The notes: generated by a model not told the origin, from the sequence alone. Positions 6,427-15,918 are shown, numbered from the stretch's first letter. The stretch: 64,000 bases of DNA from Ensifer sesbaniae (GCF_013283665.1 NZ_JABEKU010000001.1:310001-374000), one strand, 5' to 3'. Numbers and translations are program-made.

Positions 6427-9400
6427 ATGAAAAACGGTGATCATCTCTTCCTCGTCGACGGCTCCGGATTCATCTTCCGGGCGTTCCACGCCATCCCGCC
6501 GCTCAATCGCAAATCCGACGGCCTGCCGGTCAATGCGGTATCGGGTTTCTGCAACATGTTGTGGAAGCTGCTCACCGATGCGCGCGACACGTCGGTCGGC
6601 GTTACGCCGACCCATTTCGCCGTCATCTTCGACTATTCCTCGAAGACGTTCCGCAACGCGCTTTACGATCAGTACAAGGCGAATCGGACTGCGCCACCGG
6701 AAGATCTCATTCCGCAGTTCGGCCTGATCCGCCATGCGACCCGTGCCTTCAACCTGCCCTGTATCGAGAAGGAAGGTTATGAGGCGGACGATCTGATCGC
6801 TACCTATGCGAGGCTCGCCGAGCAAGCCGGTGCCGATGTTACCATCATCTCGTCCGACAAGGATCTGATGCAGCTCGTCACCCCGAAAGTGTCGATGTAC
6901 GACAGCATGAAGGACAAGCAGATCTCGATCCCCGAGGTCATCGAAAAGTGGGGCGTGCCCCCGGAGAAGATGATCGATCTCCAGGCGATGACCGGTGATT
7001 CCACCGACAACGTCCCCGGCATTCCCGGGATCGGTCCAAAGACGGCGGCGCAGCTGCTGGAAGAATTCGGCGACCTCGATACGCTGCTTGCCCGCGCCGG
7101 CGAAATCAAGCAGGCCAAGCGCCGCGAAAACATCATCGCCAATGCCGATCTCGCGCGCCTGTCGCGCCAGCTCGTGGTGCTCAAGACAGATACGCCGCTC
7201 GATGTTCCGCTGGAAGAGCTGAGCCTGGAGCCGCAAAACGGGCCGAAGTTGATCGCCTTCCTCAAGGCGATGGAATTCAACACGCTGACGCGCCGCGTCG
7301 CCGCGGCGACGGGCACGGACGCAGACGCCGTCGAAGCTGCCAACGTGCCGGTCGAATGGGGTGCTGAGGCGCGGGGACCCGACCTTGACAAGGGCGAAGC
7401 GGTGGCCGTCAGCGAGGAGTCCGCCGCCAAGGCAGCAGTGCGGGGCGAGGCGGCCGAAGCGGCCGCTGTGCTGTCACGCGCCGGCGAACCGGCCGCGACC
7501 GATGCCACACCCCAGGCGCTGGCCGCGGCGCGCGCGGAAATCTTTGCCAAGGCGCCGTTTGACCACAGCGCCTATGTGACGATTCGCGATATCGCGGTTC
7601 TCGACCAGTGGATATCAGCCGCGCAGGAAGCGGGCGTCGTCGGTTTCGACACGGAAACGAACTCGCTTGATGCCATGCAGGCCGATCTTGTTGGCTTCTC
7701 GCTGGCGATCGCCGACCATCGGGCGGACCCGACGGGCACCGCCATCCGGGCGGCCTATGTGCCGTTGATCCACAAGACCGGTATCGGTGATCTCCTGGGC
7801 GGCGGGCTTGCCGAAAACCAGATCCCGGTTGGGGAAGCGCTGAGCCGCTTGAAGCGCCTGCTCGAAGACCCGTCGGTGCTCAAGGTCGCGCAGAACCTCA
7901 AATACGATTACCTGGTGATGAAGCGGCACGGCATCACCGTCGAGAGCTTCGACGACACGATGCTGATGTCCTATGTCGCCGATGCCGGCAACGGCACCCA
8001 TGGCATGGACTCGCTCTCCGAGCGCTGGCTGAACCACAAGCCGATCGCCTACAAGGACATTACCGGTACCGGTAAGTCGTCGCTGACCTTCGACTTCGTC
8101 GATATCGACAAGGCAACGGCCTACGCGGCCGAGGATGCGGACGTCACGCTGAGGCTCTGGCACGTCCTGAAGGCGCGGCTGGCCGCCAAGGGGCTGACGC
8201 GCGTCTATGAGCGTCTGGAGCGACCTCTGGTTGCGGTGCTCGCACGCATGGAGGACCGCGGCATCACCATCGATCGCCAGATCCTGTCACGGCTTTCGGG
8301 CGAACTGGCGCAAGGGGCGGCAGCGCTGGAGGACGAGATCTACAAGCTCGCCGGCGAAACCTTCACCATCGGTTCGCCGAAGCAGTTGGGCGATATCCTG
8401 TTCGGCAAGATGGGCTTTGCCGGCGGGTCGAAGACCAAGACCGGGCAATGGTCGACCTCGGCCCAGGTGCTGGAAGACCTGGCCGCCGAAGGGCATGAAT
8501 TGCCGCGCAAGATCGTCGACTGGCGGCAGCTGACCAAGCTCAAATCCACCTATACCGACGCGCTGCCGGGCTTTGTCCATCCGGAGACGAAGCGCGTGCA
8601 CACGTCCTATGCGCTTGCCGCGACGACGACGGGACGGCTGTCCTCCTCAGACCCGAACCTACAGAACATTCCGGTGCGCACCGCCGAAGGCCGCAAGATC
8701 CGCACCGCCTTCATCGCAACGCCAGGTCACAAGCTCGTCTCCGCCGACTACAGCCAGATCGAACTGCGCGTGCTCGCCCATGTCGCCGACATTCCGCAGC
8801 TCCGCCAGGCCTTCGCCGACGGTGTCGACATCCATGCGATGACGGCATCGGAAATGTTCGGCGTTCCGGTCGAGGGCATGCCGGGTGAGATCCGCCGGCG
8901 CGCCAAAGCGATCAACTTCGGCATCATCTACGGCATCTCGGCCTTCGGCCTCGCCAACCAGCTGTCGATCGAACGCTCAGAGGCGAGCGATTACATCAAG
9001 CGCTATTTCGAGCGCTTCCCCGGCATTCGCGACTACATGGAAGGCACCAAGGCCTTTGCCCGCGAACACGGATACGTCGAGACCATCTTCGGCCGCCGCG
9101 CGCATTATCCGGACATCCGCTCGTCGATCCCGTCGCATCGCGCCTTCAACGAACGCGCCGCGATCAACGCGCCGATCCAGGGCTCGGCCGCCGACATCAT
9201 CCGCCGCGCCATGGTGAAGATGGAGCCGGCATTGGCCGAGGCGAAGCTCTCGGCCCGCATGCTGCTGCAGGTGCACGACGAACTGATCTTCGAGGTCGAG
9301 GACGCCGAGGTCGAACGGACCATTCCGATCGTCGTCTCGGTAATGGAAAACGCCGCCATGCCGGCGCTCGACATGAAGGTGCCGCTCAAGGTCGACGCAC

Positions 9401-9432
9401 GGGCCGCGACCAACTGGGACGAGGCGCACTAA
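6427..9432 (+). CDS. polA: DNA polymerase I
   Basis: This encodes 1001 residues in three domains. The 5'-3' nuclease is at about 6-290. The 3'-5' exonuclease (about 385-590) has FDTETNSLD near 407 and YAAEDADVTLRLW. The family A polymerase (about 600-1001) has TGRLSSSDPNLQNIP, motif A SADYSQIELR with the metal Asp near 774, motif B RRRAKAINFGIIYG, and motif C LQVHDELIFEV with Asp near 950. All catalytic residues of both polymerase and proofreading sites appear present. An Ala/Glu-rich linker of about 80 residues (about 300-380) separates the nuclease from the exonuclease. It repairs gaps and removes Okazaki primers. The ATG at 6427 has no strong ribosome site, but it begins the conserved DHLFLVDGSGF start. 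Confidence 0.97.
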   Translation: MKNGDHLFLVDGSGFIFRAFHAIPPLNRKSDGLPVNAVSGFCNMLWKLLTDARDTSVGVTPTHFAVIFDYSSKTFRNALYDQYKANRTAPPEDLIPQFGLIRHATRAFNLPCIEKEGYEADDLIATYARLAEQAGADVTIISSDKDLMQLVTPKVSMYDSMKDKQISIPEVIEKWGVPPEKMIDLQAMTGDSTDNVPGIPGIGPKTAAQLLEEFGDLDTLLARAGEIKQAKRRENIIANADLARLSRQLVVLKTDTPLDVPLEELSLEPQNGPKLIAFLKAMEFNTLTRRVAAATGTDADAVEAANVPVEWGAEARGPDLDKGEAVAVSEESAAKAAVRGEAAEAAAVLSRAGEPAATDATPQALAAARAEIFAKAPFDHSAYVTIRDIAVLDQWISAAQEAGVVGFDTETNSLDAMQADLVGFSLAIADHRADPTGTAIRAAYVPLIHKTGIGDLLGGGLAENQIPVGEALSRLKRLLEDPSVLKVAQNLKYDYLVMKRHGITVESFDDTMLMSYVADAGNGTHGMDSLSERWLNHKPIAYKDITGTGKSSLTFDFVDIDKATAYAAEDADVTLRLWHVLKARLAAKGLTRVYERLERPLVAVLARMEDRGITIDRQILSRLSGELAQGAAALEDEIYKLAGETFTIGSPKQLGDILFGKMGFAGGSKTKTGQWSTSAQVLEDLAAEGHELPRKIVDWRQLTKLKSTYTDALPGFVHPETKRVHTSYALAATTTGRLSSSDPNLQNIPVRTAEGRKIRTAFIATPGHKLVSADYSQIELRVLAHVADIPQLRQAFADGVDIHAMTASEMFGVPVEGMPGEIRRRAKAINFGIIYGISAFGLANQLSIERSEASDYIKRYFERFPGIRDYMEGTKAFAREHGYVETIFGRRAHYPDIRSSIPSHRAFNERAAINAPIQGSAADIIRRAMVKMEPALAEAKLSARMLLQVHDELIFEVEDAEVERTIPIVVSVMENAAMPALDMKVPLKVDARAATNWDEAH

Positions 9433-9476
9433 TCCGTCGGCCCAGTGCCGGGTTTTCTGAGGGAATTCTCTCAGGA

Positions 9477-9545
9477 AGCATCAAAAATCGCCTGCGATGA
9501 TTCTTGCAGTGCCCGAGGGCATTTGATGCTTTCGGGCGCCTTTCC
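9477..9545 (+). terminator. Possible terminator after polA
   Basis: AGCATCAAA (9477-9485) pairs with TTTGATGCT (9522-9530), enclosing smaller palindromes. It is followed by a short pyrimidine-rich stretch rather than a clean T run. Confidence 0.3.
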
Positions 9546-9670
9546 ATCAGGATGATAGAAAGCGCCGGCCGTCGCAGCCGGAACGATTGCCGGCGCGTTC
9601 AACTCCTCATAGGCAGCGGTTGGGAAGGGGCTTGAAGCCCCATCCGAAACGGCTGCAATCGGAGGAGATC

Positions 9671-10525
9671 ATGGCGCCGAAGACCTTCATTCTTGTCCTG
9701 TCCTGCGACGACAAACCCGGCATTGTCGCGGCCGTCACCACCGAGCTCGCCGGCCTCGGCGCCAATATCGCCGAGAGCAACCAGTTCTGGGACGTCAAGA
9801 CCAACAGCTTCTTCATGCGCATCGCCTTTCAGGTTGCGGCGAGCGTTCAGGCAACCGATGTCGAGCGGGCGTTGGCCCCGGCCGTCGAGCGTTTCCAGAT
9901 GCGGACGGTCCTGGCGGACGCCACGGTGAGGCCGAAGATCCTCGTGCTCGTCTCCAGGTTCGACCATGCGCTCCTGCACCTGCTCTACCAGATCCGTGTC
10001 GGCTGGCTGAACGCGGAAGTCGTCGCCATCGTCTCCAACCACGAGGACAGCCGACGCACGGCGGAAGCCGAAGGTTTGCCTTATCACTGTTGGCCGGTAT
10101 CGAAGGACAACAAGGCCGAGCAGGAGGAGAGACTCTTGCGCCTCGTCCAGGAGACTGGCGCCGATCTCGTCATCCTCGCCCGCTACATGCAGGTCTTCTC
10201 GGACAATCTGTCGAAGCGACTCTACGGCAAGGCGATCAACATCCACCATTCCTTCCTGCCGAGCTTCAAGGGCGCCAGGCCCTATCATCAGGCGCATGAG
10301 CGTGGGGTGAAGCTGATCGGTGCGACGGCGCATTACATCACGCCCGACCTCGACGAAGGGCCGATCATCGAGCAGGAAACCGAGCGTGTCAGCCATGCGC
10401 TGACGGCCGAGGGCTTCGTCGCCACCGGCCGCGACATCGAAAGCCGCGTGCTCGCGCGTGCCGTCAGGCTGCACCTGGAACGGCGCGTTATGCTCAACGG
10501 TCACAAGACCGTGGTGTTCAGCTAA
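9671..10525 (+). CDS. purU: Formyltetrahydrofolate deformylase
   Basis: This encodes 284 residues. PurU hydrolyses 10-formyl-tetrahydrofolate to formate and tetrahydrofolate, balancing one-carbon pools. An N-terminal ACT domain (about 5-85, LSCDDKPGIVAAVTTEL) precedes the formyltransferase-like domain (about 88-275). That domain has the conserved INIHHSFLPSFKGARPYHQA segment near 190 and the TPDLDEGPIIEQE Asp loop near 220-235. The ATG at 9671 is set by GGAGGAG 5 bases upstream and by the conserved start. The gene is monocistronic and convergent with the efflux repressor gene. Confidence 0.95.
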   Translation: MAPKTFILVLSCDDKPGIVAAVTTELAGLGANIAESNQFWDVKTNSFFMRIAFQVAASVQATDVERALAPAVERFQMRTVLADATVRPKILVLVSRFDHALLHLLYQIRVGWLNAEVVAIVSNHEDSRRTAEAEGLPYHCWPVSKDNKAEQEERLLRLVQETGADLVILARYMQVFSDNLSKRLYGKAINIHHSFLPSFKGARPYHQAHERGVKLIGATAHYITPDLDEGPIIEQETERVSHALTAEGFVATGRDIESRVLARAVRLHLERRVMLNGHKTVVFS

Positions 10526-10549
10526 ACAGCATCGTTTGGTGCCGATATG

Positions 10550-10573
10550 GCCGGTGCCCGAACGGGCGCCGGC
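10550..10573. terminator. Hairpin between convergent purU and the TetR gene
   Basis: GCCGGTGCCCG and CGGGCGCCGGC form an 11-bp stem with one G-U pair and a minimal loop. It lacks a T run, so it is a weak terminator candidate for either strand. Confidence 0.35.
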
Positions 10574-10582
10574 TCAAGGCCG

Positions 10583-11227
10583 TTATGGGCGTGCGGCAAC
10601 CGCGGTCGCCGTGACGGCCGGCGCGCGGAAGCTGGCAAAGAGCCGGCTCAAGCCTTCGCGTCCCTCGGCGATCAGATCGAAGCGGCGGCCGAAGAGCAGC
10701 CACTCGGTACAGAGCCCGAGCATCATCCAGTGCAGCGTTCTGGTCGCCGAGGCCGGCGTCCAGGTCTCGTGCATCTGCCCCTTGGCGAGGGCGCGGGAGA
10801 AAGCGAGTTCCAGCAGGATGTTGTGGCGGTCGTCGAGTTCCTTTTGCCGGGCAAGCACCTCGCCCAGATCGCCGTCGTAATTGGTGCGCAGCATGATTGT
10901 GAGAATGCGCTGGCGCTGTTCGTCGGCGGCGAGAGCGTCCAGCCAGTCGCCCATGGCGCCTTCGAGGATGGAAAGAGTATCGGCCGCCTCCGCTTCGATT
11001 TCGCGGGCGATCATGTCTTCCTGCGGCAGGGGCACGGCATCGTGCAGCGCGAGGAACAGGTCCGTCTTGTTGGCGAAGTGCCAGTAGATGGCACCGCGCG
11101 TCACGCCCGCAGCCCTGGCGATTTCTTCGAGCGTCGTGTTCGAGACGCCCTTTTCGTAGAAGACCCGCTCGGCGGCGCAGAGGATCTTCTGCCGGGTTAC
11201 TTCTGCGTCGGCTTTTGTTCGGCGCAT
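10583..11227 (-). CDS. smeR: TetR/AcrR-family repressor of the adjacent RND efflux genes
   Basis: This encodes 214 residues. The helix-turn-helix is typical of AcrR/TtgR repressors (about 10-57: TTLEEIARAAGVTRGAIYWHF), followed by an all-helical ligand-binding domain. It lies directly after smeB on the same strand, the order I know from the Sinorhizobium smeA-smeB-smeR locus, where SmeR represses the pump. The name is given on that basis. GGAGG 6 bases before the ATG at 11227 fixes the start. A hairpin in the 61-bp gap after smeB probably lowers its expression relative to the pump. The likely operator is the AcrR-like palindrome at 15766-15789. Confidence 0.85.
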   Translation of the reverse strand: MRRTKADAEVTRQKILCAAERVFYEKGVSNTTLEEIARAAGVTRGAIYWHFANKTDLFLALHDAVPLPQEDMIAREIEAEAADTLSILEGAMGDWLDALAADEQRQRILTIMLRTNYDGDLGEVLARQKELDDRHNILLELAFSRALAKGQMHETWTPASATRTLHWMMLGLCTEWLLFGRRFDLIAEGREGLSRLFASFRAPAVTATAVAARP

Positions 11228-11243
11228 TCATTCCTCCTCGTCA

Positions 11244-11278
11244 GGCGGCCCGCCGACAGTGATGTGCGGCGGGCCGTC
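11244..11278 (-). terminator. Intra-operon hairpin between smeB and smeR
   Basis: A stem of about 12 bp has GGCCCGCCG (11247-11255) and CGGCGGGCC (11267-11275) at its core. It sits just after the smeB stop and before the smeR ribosome site. There is no T run, so it may attenuate or protect the mRNA 3' end rather than terminate fully. Confidence 0.45.
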
Positions 11279-11288
11279 TGTTGTCATG

Positions 11289-14200
11289 TTATTCGGCGGG
11301 CGTCAGGTTTTCTGCGGCTGCCGGTGTGTTTTCCACCTTCTTTCGTCCGAAAATCTTCGTGACGAACACGAAGAAGACCGGAACGAAGAAGATGGCCAGC
11401 ACCGTTGCCGAGATCATCCCGCCCATGACGCCCGTGCCGATGGCGCGCTGGCTGCCGGAGCTGGCGCCCGTGGCGATCGCCAGCGGCAGAACGCCGAGCG
11501 TGAAGGCCAGCGACGTCATCAGGATCGGTCGGAAGCGAAGATGTGCTGCCTCCAGCGTCGCGTCGATCAGCGACTTGCCCTGCTCGCGCAGTTCCTTGGC
11601 GAACTCGATGATCAGGATCGCGTTCTTCGCCGAAAGGCCGATGATCGCGATCAGGCCCACCTTAAAGTACACGTCGTTCGGCATGTCACGCATGGTGACC
11701 GCCAGCACGGCGCCGATGACGCCAAGCGGAACGACCATGATCACCGCAACCGGGATCGACCAGCTCTCGTAGAGCGCCGCAAGGCACAGGAACACGAGGA
11801 GGCACGACAGCGCGATCAAGAGAGGCGCCTGGGTGCCGGACTGGATTTCCTGCAGCGACTGCCCTGTCCATTCGTAGCCGAAGCCAGCCGGAAGCTGCCC
11901 GGCGAGACGCTGCATCTCGGCGATCGCATCACCGGACGAGTAGCCGGGCGCCGCCTCGCCGCTGATACGGACCGAGGGATAGCCGTTGTAGCCGATCGTC
12001 TGCGTCGACGCCTTGACCCATTCCACCGTCGCGAAGGCCGACAGCGGCACCATGCCGCCATTGGCATTGCGGACGTTCAGGTTCAGCAGGTCGGCGGTCT
12101 GCATGCGCTGACCTTCGTCCGCCTGCACCGTCACCCGCTGCATGCGCCCGGCATTGGGGAAGTCGTTGACATAGGACGAGCCGAGGTTGGTCGAGATCGT
12201 CGAGTTGATGTCGGCGAAGGTCACACCGAAGGTGTTGGCCTTCTCGCGGTCGATGTTGACGCTGACCTGGGCCGCATCCGGCATGCCCTCGAAGCGGACG
12301 CCCGAGAGCACCTTGCTCTCCGCCGCCATGCCGAGAAGCTGGTCGCGGGCCTGCGACAATGCCGCCTGGCCGAGACCGCCGCGGTCCTGCAGACGGAACG
12401 AGAAGCCGCCCGTGGTGCCGAGGCCCTGGATCGCCGGCGGCGACAGCGCGAAGCTGATCGCGTCCTTGATCTGGCTCATCGCCATCGTCGCACGCATGGC
12501 GATCGACTGCGCGGCGTTGTTGGCGTCCCGTTCTTTCCAGTCCTTGAGCGTCACGAAGGCGAGCGCTGCGTTCTGGCCGGTGCCGAAGAAGGAGAAGCCG
12601 TTGATCGCGATGATGCGTTCGACGGCCGGTTCCTGGCCGAAGATCTTCTCGGCCTGCTCCACCACCTCGGTCGTGCGGTTGCCCGTCGCTTCCGACGGCA
12701 GCTGCATCATGACGATCACGAAGCCCTGGTCTTCGTCCGGGAGGAACGACGACGGCAGCTTCATGAACAGCCAGCCGAGGCCGGCGAGCACGGCGACATA
12801 GACGATCATGTAGCGACCGGTCCGGTGCACCAGGCGCTTCACGATGCCGCTATAGCCGTGCGAGGTCTTGTCGAAGCTGCGGTTGAACCAGCCGAAGAAG
12901 CCGCGCTTGGCATGGTGGTGGCCCTTCGGCACCTGCTTCAGGAAGCTCGCGCAGAGTGCCGGGGTCAGCGACAGCGCAAGAAGCGCCGAGAACAGGATCG
13001 AGACGACCATCGTCAGCGAGAACTGGCGATAGATCACGCCGACCGCACCCGGGAAGAAGGCCATCGGAATGAACACGGAGGCGAGTACCAGCGTGATGCC
13101 GATGACCGCGCCGGTGATCTGCCTCATTGCCTTGCGGGTCGCTTCCTTCGGTGTCAGCCCTTCCTCGGACATGATGCGCTCGACGTTTTCGACGACGATG
13201 ATCGCATCGTCGACGAGGATACCGATCGCCAGCACCATGCCGAACATGGTCAGAACGTTGATCGAGAAGCCCATCGCCAGCATAACGGCGCAGGTGCCGA
13301 GCAGGGCGACCGGTACGACGAGCGTCGGGATGATGGTGTAGCGGATGTTCTGCAGGAACAGGAACATCACGATGAATACCAGTGCCACCGCTTCGACGAG
13401 CGTCGAAAGCACTTTCTCGATCGAAACGGCGACGAAGGGCGAGGTGTCGTAGGGAACCGAATATTCGAGGCCCTGCGGGAAGAACTTCGCCAGTTCGTCC
13501 ATGCGCGCCTTGATCGCCGCGGAGGTCGACATGGCGTTGCCGCTCGGCGAGAGCTGGACGGCGATCGCCGCCGAGGGCTTGCCGTTCAGCCGCGTCGAGA
13601 AGGCGTAGCTTTCGCCGCCGATCTCGATGCGGGCGACGTCGCGCAGGCGAACGGACGAACCGTCCGGATTGGCGCGGAGCACGATCGCGCCGAACTCTTC
13701 GGCGCTCTCCAACTGGCCCTTGACGACGACGGGCGCGCTGATCTGCTGGGTGATCGGGTTCGGCTGGGCGCCGATCGAGCCGGAGGCGATCTGGGCGTTC
13801 TGCGCCGTGATCGCAGCCGTCACGTCGGCGGCCGTCAGGTTGAGGCCCAGCATCTTGTCCGGGTCGAGCCAGACGCGCATCGAGCGCTCGGTGGCGAAGA
13901 GCTGCGCACGGCCGACGCCGGGCACGCGCTGGATTTCGCTCAGAACGTTGCGGCTCAGATAGTCGCCGAGACCGATGGCATCCATCGAGCCGTCGGTCGA
14001 AGTCAGGGCCACGATCATCAGAAAGCCGGAGCCGGCCTCATCGACCTGGACGCCCTGGCGCTTGACCGAATCGGGCAGGCGCGGCTCGACGCGGCGAACG
14101 CGGTTCTGGATGTCGACCGCCGCCTGTCCCGGATCGGTGCCGGGCGCGAAAGTGGCGCTGATTTCGACCGAACCGGAGGCGCTCGAGGTCGATTCGAAGT

Positions 14201-14429
14201 AGAGCAGGCCTTCGACGCCGTTCAGCTCATCTTCGATCAGTCGGGTGACGCTCTGATAGGTGTCCTGCGACGAAGCGCCGGGGTAGCTCGTGTTGATGGA
14301 GATCTGCGGCGGCGCGACGTCGGGATATTGCGATACCGGCAGAAGCGGGATCGCAATGACGCCGGCGACCATGATGAAGATCGCCACCACCCAGGCAAAA
14401 ATAGGCCTGTCGATGAAAAAACTAGGCAT
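11289..14429 (-). CDS. smeB: RND multidrug efflux pump inner-membrane subunit (HAE1 family)
   Basis: This encodes 1046 residues, the usual AcrB/MexB length. It is a proton-driven trimeric exporter working with the adaptor SmeA and a TolC-like outer-membrane channel not encoded here. It begins MPSFFIDRPIFAWV, typical of HAE1 pumps. TM4 carries GILVDDAIIVVENVERI with the paired Asp of the proton relay. TM10 carries SAKNAILIIEFAKE with the conserved Lys. Two large periplasmic loops follow TM1 and TM7. The ATG at 14429 is preferred to a TTG one codon upstream. The start lies 9 bases after the smeA stop, indicating co-transcription. Confidence 0.95.
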   Translation of the reverse strand: MPSFFIDRPIFAWVVAIFIMVAGVIAIPLLPVSQYPDVAPPQISINTSYPGASSQDTYQSVTRLIEDELNGVEGLLYFESTSSASGSVEISATFAPGTDPGQAAVDIQNRVRRVEPRLPDSVKRQGVQVDEAGSGFLMIVALTSTDGSMDAIGLGDYLSRNVLSEIQRVPGVGRAQLFATERSMRVWLDPDKMLGLNLTAADVTAAITAQNAQIASGSIGAQPNPITQQISAPVVVKGQLESAEEFGAIVLRANPDGSSVRLRDVARIEIGGESYAFSTRLNGKPSAAIAVQLSPSGNAMSTSAAIKARMDELAKFFPQGLEYSVPYDTSPFVAVSIEKVLSTLVEAVALVFIVMFLFLQNIRYTIIPTLVVPVALLGTCAVMLAMGFSINVLTMFGMVLAIGILVDDAIIVVENVERIMSEEGLTPKEATRKAMRQITGAVIGITLVLASVFIPMAFFPGAVGVIYRQFSLTMVVSILFSALLALSLTPALCASFLKQVPKGHHHAKRGFFGWFNRSFDKTSHGYSGIVKRLVHRTGRYMIVYVAVLAGLGWLFMKLPSSFLPDEDQGFVIVMMQLPSEATGNRTTEVVEQAEKIFGQEPAVERIIAINGFSFFGTGQNAALAFVTLKDWKERDANNAAQSIAMRATMAMSQIKDAISFALSPPAIQGLGTTGGFSFRLQDRGGLGQAALSQARDQLLGMAAESKVLSGVRFEGMPDAAQVSVNIDREKANTFGVTFADINSTISTNLGSSYVNDFPNAGRMQRVTVQADEGQRMQTADLLNLNVRNANGGMVPLSAFATVEWVKASTQTIGYNGYPSVRISGEAAPGYSSGDAIAEMQRLAGQLPAGFGYEWTGQSLQEIQSGTQAPLLIALSCLLVFLCLAALYESWSIPVAVIMVVPLGVIGAVLAVTMRDMPNDVYFKVGLIAIIGLSAKNAILIIEFAKELREQGKSLIDATLEAAHLRFRPILMTSLAFTLGVLPLAIATGASSGSQRAIGTGVMGGMISATVLAIFFVPVFFVFVTKIFGRKKVENTPAAAENLTPAE

Positions 14430-14438
14430 CAATCAAAC

Positions 14439-15662
14439 TCACTTTGTAACTTCGGCCGGCTTCTCGTCGGCAGATGCCGTCGTCTGCGCCGCTTGCGCCA
14501 CAGGCTTGGCCTCCGGGTTCCAGTCCGTCGGCTCGACCGGTGCGCCGGGGCCGATCTTCTGGAAGCCTTCGACGATGACCTTCTCGCCGGCCTTGAGGCC
14601 GGCGGTCACCTGCCAGCGGGTGCCGATCGTGCGGCCGAGCGTCACGTTGCGGAACTCGACCTTGTTGTCGGCGCCTACGACATAGACCTGCGACTGGCCG
14701 GCATTGTTGCGCTGAACGGCCTGCTGCGGAACGGTGATCGCGTCCTTCTCGACGCCCTGCTGCACCAGCACGCGGACATACATGCCCGGAAGCAGGTCGT
14801 TGTCCGGGTTCGGGAATTCGCCGCGCAGGGTCACCTGGCCGGTCGTCGCATCGACGGCCGCTTCGGAGAACAGGAGCTTGCCCTTGTGCTCGTAGGCCGT
14901 GCCGTCGTCGAGCACGAGCTGCACTTCGGCTTCTTCGCCGTCGCCGCTCATCATCTTGCCGTCCTCGAGCGCCTTGCGCAGGCGAATGAGGTCGGTCGCC
15001 GACTGGGTGAAGTCGGCATAGAGCGGATCGAGCTGTTGGATTGTCGCGAGATTTTCCGAGCCATTGGTGCTGACGAGGGCGCCTTCGGTGATCAGCGCGC
15101 GGCCGATGCGGCCGCTGATCGGCGCCGTCACGTCGGCATATTGCAGGTCGAGCTTGGCTGCCGCGAGGCCGGCCTCGGCGATCGCGACATCGGCGTCGGC
15201 GGTTGCGAGCAGGGCGGCCGCGTCGTCGAACTGCTGCGCGGCGACGACATTCGCCTTCTTGAGCTGCTCCTGGCGGTCGGCCTTCTGCTGCGCCTGGACG
15301 CGGATGGAATGGGCGCGCCGCAGCGTTGCCTCGGCCTTTTCGACCTGCACGCGGAAGGGAGCCGGATCGATGCGGTAGAGCACGTCACCCGCATTGACCT
15401 TGGAGCCCTGCTGGAAGACGCGCTCGACGACGATGCCGGAGACGCGCGGGCGGACCTCTGCGACCCGGGTCGCGGCGATGCGGCCGGGCAACTCGTTGGT
15501 GATCGGCAGCGTTTCGGCCTTGGTCGTGAAGACTGCGACGGCGGACGGTGGGAATGCGGCAGCGCCCTGTTGTGCTTCCTCTTTCTGGCAGCCGGAAAGA
15601 AGAATCACAGTTGCCAAGGCGGCGGCCAGTGTCGGTCGGTTCATGCGCATAGCGATGTCCAT
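14439..15662 (-). CDS. smeA: RND efflux periplasmic adaptor lipoprotein
   Basis: This encodes 407 residues. It is a membrane-fusion protein linking the SmeB pump to an outer-membrane channel. A lipobox LLSGC at about residues 20-24 predicts signal peptidase II cleavage and a lipid anchor in the inner membrane. Then come the barrel-sandwich strand ending GRIAATRVAEVRPRVSG, a Lys/Gln-rich alpha hairpin (about 105-165), a second half-lipoyl segment (DVTAPISGRIGRA) and beta-barrel domains. A Pro/Ala-rich tail ends the protein. Three nearby ATGs (15662, 15650, 15644) are possible starts and the first is taken. It is the first gene of smeA-smeB-smeR. Confidence 0.92.
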   Translation of the reverse strand: MDIAMRMNRPTLAAALATVILLSGCQKEEAQQGAAAFPPSAVAVFTTKAETLPITNELPGRIAATRVAEVRPRVSGIVVERVFQQGSKVNAGDVLYRIDPAPFRVQVEKAEATLRRAHSIRVQAQQKADRQEQLKKANVVAAQQFDDAAALLATADADVAIAEAGLAAAKLDLQYADVTAPISGRIGRALITEGALVSTNGSENLATIQQLDPLYADFTQSATDLIRLRKALEDGKMMSGDGEEAEVQLVLDDGTAYEHKGKLLFSEAAVDATTGQVTLRGEFPNPDNDLLPGMYVRVLVQQGVEKDAITVPQQAVQRNNAGQSQVYVVGADNKVEFRNVTLGRTIGTRWQVTAGLKAGEKVIVEGFQKIGPGAPVEPTDWNPEAKPVAQAAQTTASADEKPAEVTK

Positions 15663-15765
15663 ATTCGGTGACCGCAGGCAACGGATGCATCTCGCAAGGT
15701 GCCCGTGCGGTCCGGAAGTGAAGGGGAGCGGAACCGGTATCAGGTTCGGCAAATACCGGAAAGCT

Positions 15766-15789
15766 AATATACAAACACAAATGTATGTT
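15766..15789. promoter_or_regulatory. AcrR-like operator upstream of smeA
   Basis: The reverse complement, AACATACATTTGTGTTTG followed by TATATT, matches the known E. coli AcrR operator in about 19 of 24 positions, including 13 consecutive bases. It lies about 104 bp before the smeA start, where a repressor would block initiation. The likely binder is the TetR-family protein encoded at the operon end. Confidence 0.75.
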
Positions 15790-15831
15790 AATTCGCGTTG
15801 CAGTGCAACAGCGTGATACGGGGCGTCGGGT

Positions 15832-15876
15832 CAAAAAATAATGCAGCCGCCACAGGGGGTTAGTCCTGTGGCGGCT
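15832..15876 (-). terminator. Terminator of the leftward sugar-transport operon
   Basis: AGCCGCCACAGG (15845-15856) pairs with CCTGTGGCGGCT (15865-15876). Read leftward, the stem is followed by GCATTA and a run of T. It separates the ABC operon from the smeA promoter. Confidence 0.8.
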
Positions 15877-15918
15877 AATTTTCACGCAGCTGTGATGGGG
15901 CGCCGGCCCCAAGATGGA

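Noticed and set aside
11259-15671. A 1470-codon open frame on the plus strand opposite smeA and smeB
   Set aside because: It is the antisense shadow of two clear genes. Its translation is Arg/Asp/His-rich with no domain, as expected from GC-rich complementary strands.
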